A stretch of DNA of 64,000 nucleotides from UBA6136 sp044237765 (GTDB taxonomy: Bacteria > Pseudomonadota > Gammaproteobacteria > Methylococcales > Methylococcaceae): NCBI GenBank assembly GCA_044237765.1, contig JBIIEQ010000001.1, positions 1 to 64,000 of the forward strand, in the 5' to 3' direction. Under the pieces are notes generated by a model. The model did not search any database, was not told where the DNA came from, and saw only the letters and a list, made by a program, of their open reading frames with translations. Both the position numbers and the translations under genes were made by a program. Positions 1 to 7,990 of the stretch are shown piece after piece; the first letter of the stretch is position 1, and each line of letters opens with the position of its first letter.

Positions 1-123
1 CTTGGGGGCAATCGATTCGATACAGGCCCACAGGGAGGGGTACTCGCCTCGATGCTCCTGCACCATCCGAACGGCACGTTCTCTCACTTCGGGGGAAAAA
101 CGGTTGGATTTATTGCTTTTCAT
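1..123 (-). CDS. IS3-family transposase OrfA, N-terminal part (partial)
   Basis: Starting from the ATG at 123 on the minus strand, 41 codons read MKSNKSNRFSPEVRERAVRM and onward to the window edge with no stop. The phrase RFSPEVRERAVRMV with a downstream SLWACIESIAPK stretch is typical of the first helix-turn-helix of IS3-family OrfA proteins, which bind the element's terminal repeats. Only about 40% of a usual OrfA is present. Whether OrfB follows and the element is intact cannot be seen from here. Confidence 0.8.
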   Translation of the reverse strand, partial: MKSNKSNRFSPEVRERAVRMVQEHRGEYPSLWACIESIAPK

Positions 124-173
124 GGCTCCATCTTCTCAGAGTTAGGAGCCTCCTCGTTTCCCGGGGCGGTTCA
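1..173 (-). mobile_element. End of an IS3-family insertion sequence (truncated by window edge)
   Basis: The left window edge holds one terminus of an insertion sequence. Read on the minus strand, the element appears to begin at position 173 with TGAACCGCCCCGGGAAACG, a terminal-repeat-like sequence, followed about 50 nt later by the start of an OrfA-type transposase. The boundary is inferred because the small gene entering from the right (minus strand) loses its own reading exactly there. The other end and any target-site duplication lie outside the window. Confidence 0.7.
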
Positions 174-349
174 TCAAGATCATCCAGTCGTGAACTTTGG
201 CGGGCTAAATCAATATGGCTGGCGGCCTGGTAGGTTTTCATCGTCAACAGACGGGCCTTTACATCGCGCATGTCTGACTTCAGCGTGTCCAGGTCGCCCC
301 GGATCGCTTTCAGGTGTTCGAGAATCAGGGATTCAATGTTGTCGGTCAT
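174..349 (-). pseudogene. Small coiled-coil protein gene interrupted by the IS end
   Basis: The minus-strand frame starts at the ATG at 349, with an AAGGAG ribosome site about 8 nt upstream. It encodes MTDNIESLILEHLKAIRGDL, then an Arg/Asp/Lys-rich helical stretch. The native reading ends near SRLDDL at 174; after that the frame runs into the IS terminal repeat and stops at 110, giving a 79-residue chimera. Proteins starting this way are common small accessory-genome proteins with a coiled-coil character. I know of no established function and assign none. The C-terminal part has been displaced by the insertion. Confidence 0.65.
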
Positions 350-441
350 GACGCGCTCCTTCGTGGCGTCCTTCAGTTGGGAAACGGGCAGAGGGAGAAG
401 GTGTCCTCTTTCGGCTGGCCTGCCTAGCCCGTCATGGTGGA

Positions 442-1692
442 TTATACCGCTGCGCGAATCGGCACTACGTTACCCGGCAGCCACTCCCGACCAGACTCAC
501 AATGGTTCAGGAAATCAGCCCAGGTGGTCAGCGCCTTGCGTCGTTCATCGAGGTAATCATGCAGGTCGTAGACTTGCACAATGCCGCCTAAGGAATGATT
601 CAGGCAGCGTTCTGCCACGATCAACGGCACACCCAAAGCCGCAAGGTGGCTGCGAGCGGTGGATCGAAGGTCATGCGGACTGAATCGGCGAACCTCCGGC
701 AGGCTGGGTCTCATCCGGCCCAACGCCATCAATATCGCATTGGGGTCCATTGTCTTGTTTCGGCTTCGGCTTCGGCTTTGGCTGGGTAGCACATAGGCAC
801 TTCCACAGGCCAGCACTTCAAGGCGGCGGAATAAGTCCACAGCGGAGGAGGGGAGTGGGATGACAAAGCCCTTGCCCTTTTTGGCGTGACTGTCCGGGAT
901 CGTCCATTCAGCCTTATCGAAGTCCACATGCTGCCACTCGGCCCGAAGCAATTCATTGACCCGAACGGCGGTAAGCAAAAGCAATTTAATGATAATCACG
1001 CTGCGCTCGTTCAGATGATCGGCCATGCGCGTTAGGAGCGTTCTCAGCTCTCCCTCATCGAGCATGATCCGATCCTTCTTGGGCGGAGCCTTGCCCAATA
1101 CGGCTGACAGCTTGATTCCCCGGCAGGGATTGCTGGACACAATGCTCTTTCCCATCCCGTGATCAAAGATGGCATTGGCGGTGATGAAAAGCTGTTGCGT
1201 GGCGGTGTAGCTTCGCTGCCCGGCAGACTCAATCAGCGCCACGATGTCAGCCGGATTGATGTCCTTGGCCGGGATGGCACCCAGCTTGGGAATCAGCCAG
1301 GAGTGAATGTGATAGCGGCGGGCTTCCTGTGTGCTCTCGGCCAGACTGGACAGCACCTTGGTCTCATAGTCCAACGCCAGGGCCTTATAAGACTGATCCT
1401 GAGCGCGGGCGAGTTGTGACTGCCGCTTGTCCCTCGCGACATCGAACCCCTTCTGGATCTGCTGTCGCAGCTTGGTAGCCTCTGTTTTTGCGTCGGTGAT
1501 GCTGAAATCAGGATACCGGCCGATAGTGACTTCCTTTTGTACTCCGTCCAGGCGATACCTGAGCACCCAAGCAGCGGTCCCTTTGGCCGAGAGTATGAAC
1601 GTCAATCCAGCTACTTCCCCCTGAGCCTTCGCGATGGGACGACCGGCCTTGAGCCAGTGCCGTATCTGAATATCAGTGATTTTGCTCTGCAT
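442..1692 (-). CDS. Tyrosine recombinase / phage-type integrase
   Basis: This 416-residue protein has the size and domain order of genomic-island and prophage integrases. Residues about 1-95 resemble the DUF4102 arm-type DNA-binding domain, about 100-190 the SAM-like core-binding domain, and about 205-395 the catalytic domain. The catalytic set is visible: R244 (TAVRVNELL), a lysine near 271-274 in the HAKKGKGF beta-hairpin, H340 and R343 in HDLRSTARS, H366 in LNHSLGG, and the nucleophile Y375 in VQVYDLHDY. It looks intact and probably active. Its family normally catalyses integration and excision of an element at an att site, often a tRNA 3' end. No tRNA is adjacent here, and the only other mobile DNA is the IS end and broken gene downstream, so it may be the surviving end of a decayed island. 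Confidence 0.93.
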   Translation of the reverse strand: MQSKITDIQIRHWLKAGRPIAKAQGEVAGLTFILSAKGTAAWVLRYRLDGVQKEVTIGRYPDFSITDAKTEATKLRQQIQKGFDVARDKRQSQLARAQDQSYKALALDYETKVLSSLAESTQEARRYHIHSWLIPKLGAIPAKDINPADIVALIESAGQRSYTATQQLFITANAIFDHGMGKSIVSSNPCRGIKLSAVLGKAPPKKDRIMLDEGELRTLLTRMADHLNERSVIIIKLLLLTAVRVNELLRAEWQHVDFDKAEWTIPDSHAKKGKGFVIPLPSSAVDLFRRLEVLACGSAYVLPSQSRSRSRNKTMDPNAILMALGRMRPSLPEVRRFSPHDLRSTARSHLAALGVPLIVAERCLNHSLGGIVQVYDLHDYLDERRKALTTWADFLNHCESGREWLPGNVVPIRAAV

Positions 1693-1708
1693 GGTGACGC
1701 CCCAAATG

Positions 1709-1750
1709 TGTAGCCAGCGAGTAGCTACACAATATGGCTACTCATATTGT
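1709..1750. promoter_or_regulatory. Two nested inverted repeats upstream of the integrase
   Basis: Just upstream of the integrase start are two dyads. TGTAGC (1709-1714) pairs with GCTACA (1724-1729), and ACAATATG (1729-1736) pairs with CATATTGT (1743-1750) across a 6-nt spacer. On the minus strand the second dyad contains TACAAT, a plausible -10 element for int. The pair could be operators for an excisionase or repressor, or autoregulatory integrase sites. Function is inferred from position only. Confidence 0.4.
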
Positions 1751-2074
1751 ACGCACTAGGACGACACGGGGTAACACGGGGAAACAAAAAACCCGCTTGA
1801 ATAGCTGGCTGTAGAGGGTGGTCGGTGAGACGCTACAAAATCACATGAAACGCATATTCGGATTCAGGGTCACAACGCGCATCAGGTTCAGGAAAAAATG
1901 GATGATAAATGGAGAGTGCGGTCAGCAGCGATAGCGTTGCCGGGATTGCGGCTTTATATTATCGGGGGCTGGATCCGCTGGCTTAAGAATTCGAATGACT
2001 TGCTAAAAGTCGCTCCTGCCGGTAGCATGCGGTGTTTATTTTTTGTCCGCCATTGCTTTTCAGGGAAACCCTTC
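1751..2074. other. Intergenic region between integrase and rpmE
   Basis: Together with the dyads just upstream, this makes about 380 bases without a convincing gene. An open frame in phase with rpmE begins at 1898 but encodes nothing recognisable before the true L31 start, so it is read as untranslated leader. Apart from the rpmE promoter candidate I see no tRNA or clear att core. The junction between island and core chromosome probably lies somewhere in this stretch. Confidence 0.4.
2000..2028 (+). promoter_or_regulatory. Candidate sigma70-type promoter for rpmE
   Basis: TTGCTA (2000-2005) and TAGCAT (2023-2028) are separated by 17 nt. Each matches four of six consensus bases, and the pair ends 46 nt before the rpmE start codon. 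Assigned from sequence only. Confidence 0.35.
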
Positions 2075-2275
2075 ATGAAGCCGGAAATCCATCCCAACTA
2101 CGCCGATATCAAAGTCAACTGCAGCTGCGGCAACACGTTTGAAACTCGCTCGACCCTTGCCAAGGATCTTCATGTCGAAGTCTGCGCTGCATGTCATCCA
2201 TTCTATACGGGCAAGCAGAGGGTCGTCGATACGGCTGGACGCGTTGACAAGTTCCGTCGTCGCTATAGCCGCTGA
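2075..2275 (+). CDS. rpmE: 50S ribosomal protein L31 (zinc-binding type)
   Basis: This 66-residue protein begins MKPEIHPNY and is full length for L31. It is of the C+ type: CSCG at residues 16-19 and CAAC at 37-40 supply the four cysteines that bind zinc. L31 sits on the large ribosomal subunit near the central protuberance and bridges to the small subunit. The ATG at 2075 is chosen because the family begins there; the longer in-phase frame from 1898 has no family match. A strong terminator follows. The gene stands alone between the integrase and convergent mrcA. Confidence 0.97.
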   Translation: MKPEIHPNYADIKVNCSCGNTFETRSTLAKDLHVEVCAACHPFYTGKQRVVDTAGRVDKFRRRYSR

Positions 2276-2336
2276 TCCAGTCTGTCGAGAGAGCCTCGTG
2301 CCGAGGCGGCTCCCGATAACCTGAGCCAAGAATGTT

Positions 2337-2367
2337 AAAACCCGGGTGACCCCGGGTTTTTTATTTT
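2337..2367. terminator. Bidirectional rho-independent terminator between rpmE and mrcA
   Basis: The hairpin is AAAACCCGGG / CCCGGGTTTT with a TGAC loop, followed by T-rich sequence on the plus strand and TTTTAACATT on the minus strand. It lies between converging rpmE and mrcA and probably serves both. Confidence 0.85.
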
Positions 2368-2416
2368 CAATCGCCGGCAAGATCAAGCCGATCCGCAGGG
2401 CTCCTTGCGGACCATA

Positions 2417-4888
2417 TTAGAAGAGAGACTCCATGGAGCGGTTGGCCGAAGATCGGGCCGATCCTTGTTTTGGTTTGGCCTTTATACTCTTGGCGCCTTT
2501 CAGTTGATTGCTACTGGAGGCACTTTTCTTCTTGCCTGAGCTTGTGGATTTTCTTCCGTACTCGCTGTCTCCGGTATCAACAGCGCTGTCACGCTTGTTG
2601 CTCGGATAATATTCGAAATCGGTCGTTGTAGCGCCCTTTGAGTTGACTCTGGTTTTTTTGGTTTGACCGCCTGAAGGGGGTGGGAATTTGTATTCGGGGA
2701 CGCCCTTGAGTGCAACCCGCATGAATCTGACCCACATCGGTAGTGCCAGGTCACCGCCCATCTGGTTGTGACCCAGTGTCTTGTATGTATCAAAACCAAA
2801 CCAGGCGACAGTCACCATCGCAGGGGTGTAGCCGTCGAACCAGGCATCGAAGGATTTGTTGGTCGTACCCGTTTTGCCAGCTACATCCGAGCGACCGAGT
2901 GCCAGTGCTTTTTTTGCCGTCCCCATGCGAACGACGTCGCGCAACATGGAATTCATCATGTAATGGACTTTCGGCGAAATGACTCGCTTGGCGGTCCCTT
3001 CGGAGTTTTTTGTTGTCTCACAATCAATGCACGCAGTAGGCGGAGTTGCCTGATAGACGGTCTTGCCGCTATCGGTGTCAACCCGACTGATGAAGTAAGG
3101 ATCGACCCGGAATCCGCCATTGGCGAAAACCGAGTACATCTGGGCCATGCGCAGCGGGCTGGCCGATCCGCTACCTAGGGCCAGTGGTAGTACGGGGGGA
3201 AGTTCCTCCGGTTCAAATCCAAAGTCTTCCGCAAGCTTGACCACTTTCTCGATGCCGACTTTCTGCATGAGCTTGACGGCAACGACGTTGCGGGAGTAAA
3301 CGAGCGCGGTCCTGATCGGCGTTGGTCCGTAATACCGGCGGGATGCATTCATAGGGCGCCATCCTGCTCCCTTGACCGGTGAGTCGATGACAATGCTGGA
3401 GGGTGTCATGCCCTCGCTAAGTGCCGCTGAGTAGACCACCGGCTTGAAGCCTGATCCCGGCTGTCGCTTGGACTGGATGGCCCGGTTGAATTTGCTGTAA
3501 TGGAAGTCATAGCCCCCGGCAATGGAAACCACCTGACCGTCCTTGGGAAGGACCGAAACCAATGCGCCTCCCACTTCAGGTATTTGGGTGAGCTTCAGCC
3601 GCGAACCATCACTTCGAAGCCTGATCACATCGCCGACGGCCAGGGGCGTGCTGCTGCCTTCGGGTTCTTTCTTGCGTTTCTTGTTGTTCAGCCAGCGATG
3701 CGCCCAGCCCAAGGCTGAGGCGCTGAGATTGAGATGCTTGCCGGATCCCAGGTAGACGTTGGCACTGCCATTCTTGAGGGTAAGTATTAGCCCCGGCACC
3801 GTGTAGCCCAGATGGCCCAGCTTTGCCAGTTGCTGGTCCCAATCGGTTTCCGTGGTGTATTTCTCAAGATCAATGTGTTCCGTAATCGGACGGAAACGTC
3901 GTCGTTCGTCGAAACGATGCAGGCTGGAACGCAGTGTGTCTTCAGCGAGCAGCTGTAGTTTTGGGTCTATTGTGGTCCGGACTTGGTAACCGTTGTTGTA
4001 GGCTTCCTCGCCATACTGCTCGTACATCTGGTTTCTGATGATCTCCGCGATATAGGGCAGATCCAGATCGATGGAATGATCGTGCAAGGCGGCGGTGTTG
4101 GGTGACACCAGTGCCTGCGTATATTCGTCCATGCTGATGAAGCCAAGATCCAGCATGCGATCAAGGACATAGTCGCGACGGGTGAGCGCACGACTGGGGT
4201 TCACAATCGGGTTGAAGGTCGAAGGGGCTTTGGGGAGTCCGGCAATAGTGGCAATTTCAGCCAGATCGAGCTCATCCACTGATTTGTTGTAGTAAATCTT
4301 CGCCGCAGCCCCTACCCCATAGGCATGATTGCCGAGATAAATCTTGTTGAGGTAGAGCTCGAGGATACGGTCCTTGGGGATTTCCGCCTCGATTTTCATC
4401 GCCAGCATGATTTCCCTGATTTTTCGCAGGAAGGTCTTTTCATTGCTGAGGAAAAAGTTTCTTGCTACCTGCATGGTGATGGTGCTGCCACCCTGCCGCT
4501 TCTGCCCGGTAGTGAGGAAGGTGAAGGTTGCTCTTAGCAGACCCTGGTAGTCAAAGCCGGGATGTTCGTAAAAGCGATAATCCTCAGCGGCCAAAAAAGC
4601 CTGGACCATTTTTTTGGGCAGGGCTTCCAGTGTCAGGGGATAACGCACCTTCTCTCCATACTGGCCGATCAACAGTCCGTCCCGGCTGTAGACTTTCATG
4701 GGACTCTGATAATGAACGTCATTGAGGGCGTCCAGATCGGGGAGTTGGGATTGCAGGTAAACGTAGAGGCCAAAGAGCAATAGCCCGATGGTCATTACGC
4801 CAGCAGCTATGCCCAGCGTCACGCGCCCTATGAACCGGAAGAATGAGAGGATGCCCGAACCGGGTCGGTGACTTTTTTCGGATGACAC
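2417..4888 (-). CDS. mrcA: Penicillin-binding protein 1A (bifunctional transglycosylase/transpeptidase)
   Basis: This 823-residue class A PBP polymerises and cross-links peptidoglycan at the outer face of the inner membrane. A transmembrane anchor lies at about residues 20-45. The GT51 domain carries AEDYRFYEHPG with the catalytic Glu at 102, and GGSTITMQVARN at 133. An insert rich in beta structure (about 330-440) is typical of PBP1A. The transpeptidase domain shows SGFK (nucleophile S479, K482), SRN at 532 and KTGTTN at 672. The last ~60 residues are a Ser/Lys-rich tail of unknown role. The start codon is GTG at 4888, without a clear ribosome site. It is divergent from pilMNOPQ, a pairing conserved in gammaproteobacteria that fits coordination of wall synthesis with the pilus machine. 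Confidence 0.97.
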   Translation of the reverse strand: MSSEKSHRPGSGILSFFRFIGRVTLGIAAGVMTIGLLLFGLYVYLQSQLPDLDALNDVHYQSPMKVYSRDGLLIGQYGEKVRYPLTLEALPKKMVQAFLAAEDYRFYEHPGFDYQGLLRATFTFLTTGQKRQGGSTITMQVARNFFLSNEKTFLRKIREIMLAMKIEAEIPKDRILELYLNKIYLGNHAYGVGAAAKIYYNKSVDELDLAEIATIAGLPKAPSTFNPIVNPSRALTRRDYVLDRMLDLGFISMDEYTQALVSPNTAALHDHSIDLDLPYIAEIIRNQMYEQYGEEAYNNGYQVRTTIDPKLQLLAEDTLRSSLHRFDERRRFRPITEHIDLEKYTTETDWDQQLAKLGHLGYTVPGLILTLKNGSANVYLGSGKHLNLSASALGWAHRWLNNKKRKKEPEGSSTPLAVGDVIRLRSDGSRLKLTQIPEVGGALVSVLPKDGQVVSIAGGYDFHYSKFNRAIQSKRQPGSGFKPVVYSAALSEGMTPSSIVIDSPVKGAGWRPMNASRRYYGPTPIRTALVYSRNVVAVKLMQKVGIEKVVKLAEDFGFEPEELPPVLPLALGSGSASPLRMAQMYSVFANGGFRVDPYFISRVDTDSGKTVYQATPPTACIDCETTKNSEGTAKRVISPKVHYMMNSMLRDVVRMGTAKKALALGRSDVAGKTGTTNKSFDAWFDGYTPAMVTVAWFGFDTYKTLGHNQMGGDLALPMWVRFMRVALKGVPEYKFPPPSGGQTKKTRVNSKGATTTDFEYYPSNKRDSAVDTGDSEYGRKSTSSGKKKSASSSNQLKGAKSIKAKPKQGSARSSANRSMESLF

Positions 4889-5117
4889 GTTGAGGGAAAT
4901 ACGAAAGAAGGGGGCTCAGGCTCACTCATGATGTGAATGGCCAGTGCCGATAGACGGTTCCGGCGAGACGGATTCCAACATCAGTGATGGATACCCTGCC
5001 AAGCCCGGCGATTAAAAAACGTGAGTTACTATACTACAAGTGCTACTGCCCCTTGACCTTGGCGCTCAGTCCACATGTCGCGGTTGTCGAGCGATTTTTT
5101 AATGGAAGTTCAGGTTG

Positions 5118-6179
5118 ATGTTTTCGTTGGGTCGAAGTCAGTCGGTTTTTCTCGGGATTGATATCAGCTCAAGCTCGGTAAAAGTGGTCGAGCTAGCCCA
5201 GTCGGGCTCAAAGATGGAGTTGAAGGGCTATGCCATCGTGGCTCTGCCCCCCGCCGAAGCCTCGTCGGCGAAGGAGAGCCAGATCCAGGTTGTTGGCTCG
5301 GCTATCAAGAAGGCCGTAAAGCAGATAGGTACCCGCTGCACTTCGGCGGTTACTGCGGTTCCGGGTTCGGCAGTCATCGTCAAGACCGTCAATTTTCCGG
5401 CGGGCCTCCGCGAGGATGAAATTGAGGCACAGATAGAATTGGAGGCAGAGCAGTACATTCCTTACCCGCTGGAGGATGTCAGCCTGGATTTTTATGTGCT
5501 GGGTCCCGCTGACAATATGCCTGGTCTGCTGGATGTTCAGGTTGTGGCCTCCAGGAAAGCGCTCGTGGAGGATCGAGCGGCCGCCCTGGAATGGGCAGGG
5601 CTTAAGGCGGAAGTAGTGGATGTGGACTCCTTCGCCATGGAGCGGGCCAGTCACCGAATGATCGCGAATTCCGATGGCTGGGATGTCACCGAGGTTTACG
5701 CAGTGATTGACTCGGGCGCCAATGCCACTTCATTGATTGTGGTTCAGGACCGGAAGGTAATTTTTACCCGGGAACAAATCTTTGGTGCCCGCCAATTGAG
5801 CGAGGAAATCCAGAAAAGGTATGGCTTATCCCTTGATGAAGCCGAACGAGCGAAAAAAAATGGCGGCCTTCCCGAAGACTATGAAGCCGAGATATTCGAG
5901 CCCTTTATCGATGCGCTCAGTCAGCAGATAGATCGGTCACTGCATTTTTTTCAGTCTTCCCAGCCGCAGATCGGGGTGAAAAGACTTTTGCTGGCGGGTG
6001 GATGTGCCGCGCTGGCTGGAGTCCAGCAACATCTTGATTCCAGCGGGGACCTTGGCGTATCAGTCGTGGATCCCTTTGCGGGTATGGACCTTGCGACCCG
6101 CGCAACCCGCGCCAATCTCGGCAGGGATGCGCCCTCCTTGCTGGTGGCAACGGGGCTGGCATTGCGTAGTTTTGACTAG
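5118..6179 (+). CDS. pilM: Type IV pilus assembly protein PilM
   Basis: PilM is the actin-like cytoplasmic component of the type IV pilus alignment subcomplex; it binds ATP and the N-terminal tail of PilN. The protein has about 353 residues. The N-terminal nucleotide-binding fold shows GIDISSSSVKVVEL, a second phosphate motif occurs at VIDSGANATSLIV, and LLAGGCAAL lies near the C-terminus. The ATG at 5118 is preferred over a TTG at 5115 because GGAAG lies about 9 nt upstream. A -10-like TATACT at 5030 could belong to its promoter, but no good -35 was found. It is the first gene of pilMNOPQ, which continues 2 nt after its stop. Confidence 0.96.
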   Translation: MFSLGRSQSVFLGIDISSSSVKVVELAQSGSKMELKGYAIVALPPAEASSAKESQIQVVGSAIKKAVKQIGTRCTSAVTAVPGSAVIVKTVNFPAGLREDEIEAQIELEAEQYIPYPLEDVSLDFYVLGPADNMPGLLDVQVVASRKALVEDRAAALEWAGLKAEVVDVDSFAMERASHRMIANSDGWDVTEVYAVIDSGANATSLIVVQDRKVIFTREQIFGARQLSEEIQKRYGLSLDEAERAKKNGGLPEDYEAEIFEPFIDALSQQIDRSLHFFQSSQPQIGVKRLLLAGGCAALAGVQQHLDSSGDLGVSVVDPFAGMDLATRATRANLGRDAPSLLVATGLALRSFD

Positions 6180-6181
6180 AT

Positions 6182-6781
6182 ATGGTGAACATCAATCTGC
6201 TCCCCTGGCGGGAGTCTCGACGCAAGCAGCAGCAGCGTAATTTCGCCACACTTACGCTGGGTGTCTTGGCCATCATGGCCCTGGTCATGGTTCTGGTGCA
6301 CATGGAGTTCGGTCGGCGCATCGAGTACCAGCAACAACGTAACCAGTTTCTGACCGGCGAAATCACCGTACTCGACCAGAAGATCAAGGAAATTCAGGAG
6401 CTCGAGAAAAAGAAAAAGAACCTGATTGCCCGGATGGATGTGATTCAGCAGCTTCAGGTCAGTCGTCCGGAAGTGGTGCATCTGTTCGATGAGTTGGGCA
6501 AAACCATTCCCGAGGGCGTGCAGATCAGCGACCTCACGCAAAGTGATCGCTCCATTGCCATCAATGGCGTCGCTCAGTCCAATGCCCGTGTATCCGTGTA
6601 TATGAGGAATCTGGACCAGTCCGCCTGGTTTCAGGAGCCCTCTCTGCAAATCATTGAATCCCAGACAGAAAGCAGGGAAAAAAAAGGTAGGCAGATGAGC
6701 CGGTTCGCTCTTCAATTCAGGCAGACAGGTGAAACTGCCGAGGCAGCCCAGGCGAAGCCGGTGCCGAAGGGTAAGCCATGA
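6182..6781 (+). CDS. pilN: Type IV pilus assembly protein PilN
   Basis: This 199-residue bitopic inner-membrane protein opens with MVNINLLPWRE, the conserved cytoplasmic peptide by which PilN docks to PilM. A transmembrane helix follows at about residues 22-42, then a coiled-coil and a periplasmic ferredoxin-like domain that pairs with PilO. The C-terminal ~25 residues are Ala/Lys/Pro-rich and probably disordered. The start is 2 nt after the pilM stop and the stop overlaps the pilO start by 4 nt (ATGA), indicating translational coupling. Confidence 0.96.
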   Translation: MVNINLLPWRESRRKQQQRNFATLTLGVLAIMALVMVLVHMEFGRRIEYQQQRNQFLTGEITVLDQKIKEIQELEKKKKNLIARMDVIQQLQVSRPEVVHLFDELGKTIPEGVQISDLTQSDRSIAINGVAQSNARVSVYMRNLDQSAWFQEPSLQIIESQTESREKKGRQMSRFALQFRQTGETAEAAQAKPVPKGKP

Positions 6782-7416
6782 ATCTCTCTGAAATCAGTTG
6801 GGATCTCGAATATGCCGGGTCCTGGCCCGCGACGGTCAGGGCCTTTGTCATCGCGATGCTCAGTGGAGTGCTTGTTGGGCTATGGTATTACCTGGATACC
6901 TCGACGCAGCTGGAGCAGCTCACTGTCGAGCAGGGCAAGGAGACGGAGTTGCGATCTGCTTTTGAGCAGAAGCAGAGAAAAGTGGCGAATCTCGATGAAT
7001 ACAAGGAGCAGTTGCTGGAGATTGAAAAATCCTTTGGAGATCTCCTGCGTCAGTTGCCCAATAAAACCGAAGTGCCCGAGCTCTTGGTGGACGTTTCGCA
7101 AACCGGCCTTGCCAGCGGGCTTGAGTTCGAGTTATTCAAGCCGGGCGCGGAGAGCATCAAGGATTTCTATGCCGAGCTCCCCATTGAGGTAAAGGTCGTG
7201 GGGAATTACTCGAATTTCGGGAGTTTCGTCAACGGTTTGGCCTCCCTGCCGCGTATTGTGACCGTGCATAACATAAAAATCATGCCAAACGACGCGAAGA
7301 ATGCCCAGGCGAATAAGGGTGACAAGTTCCCGCTGACCATGGGCGCACTGGTTAGAACCTATCGTTATCTGGATGAAGGTGAGGCGGCAGCTCAAGCCCC
7401 GGCCAAGAAACCTTGA
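6778..7416 (+). CDS. pilO: Type IV pilus assembly protein PilO
   Basis: This 212-residue inner-membrane protein is the partner of PilN in the periplasmic alignment complex linking PilM to the PilP/PilQ outer part. The sequence shows a short cytoplasmic N-terminus, a transmembrane helix at about 20-40, a coiled-coil of about 45-90 (ending ELLEIEKSFGDLLRQLP), and the globular C-terminal domain with IEVKVVGNYSNFGSFVNGLA, a PilO hallmark. An Ala/Pro/Lys-rich tail ends the protein. It overlaps pilN by ATGA and ends 13 nt before the first pilP ATG. Confidence 0.96.
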   Translation: MNLSEISWDLEYAGSWPATVRAFVIAMLSGVLVGLWYYLDTSTQLEQLTVEQGKETELRSAFEQKQRKVANLDEYKEQLLEIEKSFGDLLRQLPNKTEVPELLVDVSQTGLASGLEFELFKPGAESIKDFYAELPIEVKVVGNYSNFGSFVNGLASLPRIVTVHNIKIMPNDAKNAQANKGDKFPLTMGALVRTYRYLDEGEAAAQAPAKKP

Positions 7417-7429
7417 AGTTTCCTCGGCG

Positions 7430-7990
7430 ATGATGCGCAAGCTGCACTTTTCCTCCTCTTTTCATGCGCTGTGTCTGCTTTCGGTAGCATCCTTGCTGAG
7501 CGGCTGCATGCAGGAAGACATGAGTGATCTCCAATCTTATGTGGCGGATGTGAAAGGCAGAAACAAGGCGCCCATCGAGCCCTTGCCGGAAATCAAGGTC
7601 GTTGAGCCTTTTGTTTTCAGGCCCAATCAGGTACGCGATCCGTTTGAGCCGGATGAGGCCTTGCAGCAACCCGAGGAGGTCAGGGTCGAGACCGGCATTC
7701 GTCCTGATACTCTCAGGGCTCGGGAGGAATTGGAGAGCTATGAGCTCGATACCTTGCGAATGGTTGGCACTGTTCGCCAGGAAGGCGTCGTCTGGGCTCT
7801 GGTCAATGCGAAAGAGGGCACCATTCATCGTGTCCGAGTCGGCAATTACATTGGCAAGAACTACGGCAAGGTCGTAAATATAATGGATAACAAGATTGAG
7901 TTGGTTGAAATCTTTGCCGATAGCTCGGGCGCCTGGCGTGAACGCAAGGCATCGGTCACGATGGCCGATGAGGGAGACCAAAGGCAATGA
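7430..7990 (+). CDS. pilP: Type IV pilus assembly lipoprotein PilP
   Basis: This 186-residue lipoprotein links the PilN/PilO complex to the secretin PilQ in the periplasm. A hydrophobic signal ends in the lipobox LSGC (C26), followed by the disordered acidic/proline-rich arm that contacts PilN/PilO. The C-terminal beta-sandwich (about 90-175) includes LRMVGTVRQEGVVWALVNAK. Two adjacent ATGs (7430 and 7433) are possible. A longer frame from 7373 inside pilO would spoil the signal peptide and is rejected. The stop overlaps the pilQ start as ATGA. Confidence 0.94.
   Translation: MMRKLHFSSSFHALCLLSVASLLSGCMQEDMSDLQSYVADVKGRNKAPIEPLPEIKVVEPFVFRPNQVRDPFEPDEALQQPEEVRVETGIRPDTLRAREELESYELDTLRMVGTVRQEGVVWALVNAKEGTIHRVRVGNYIGKNYGKVVNIMDNKIELVEIFADSSGAWRERKASVTMADEGDQRQ

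Noticed and set aside
1898..2074. N-terminal extension of rpmE
   Set aside because: Family starts at MKPEIH; the extra residues have no likeness to any L31.
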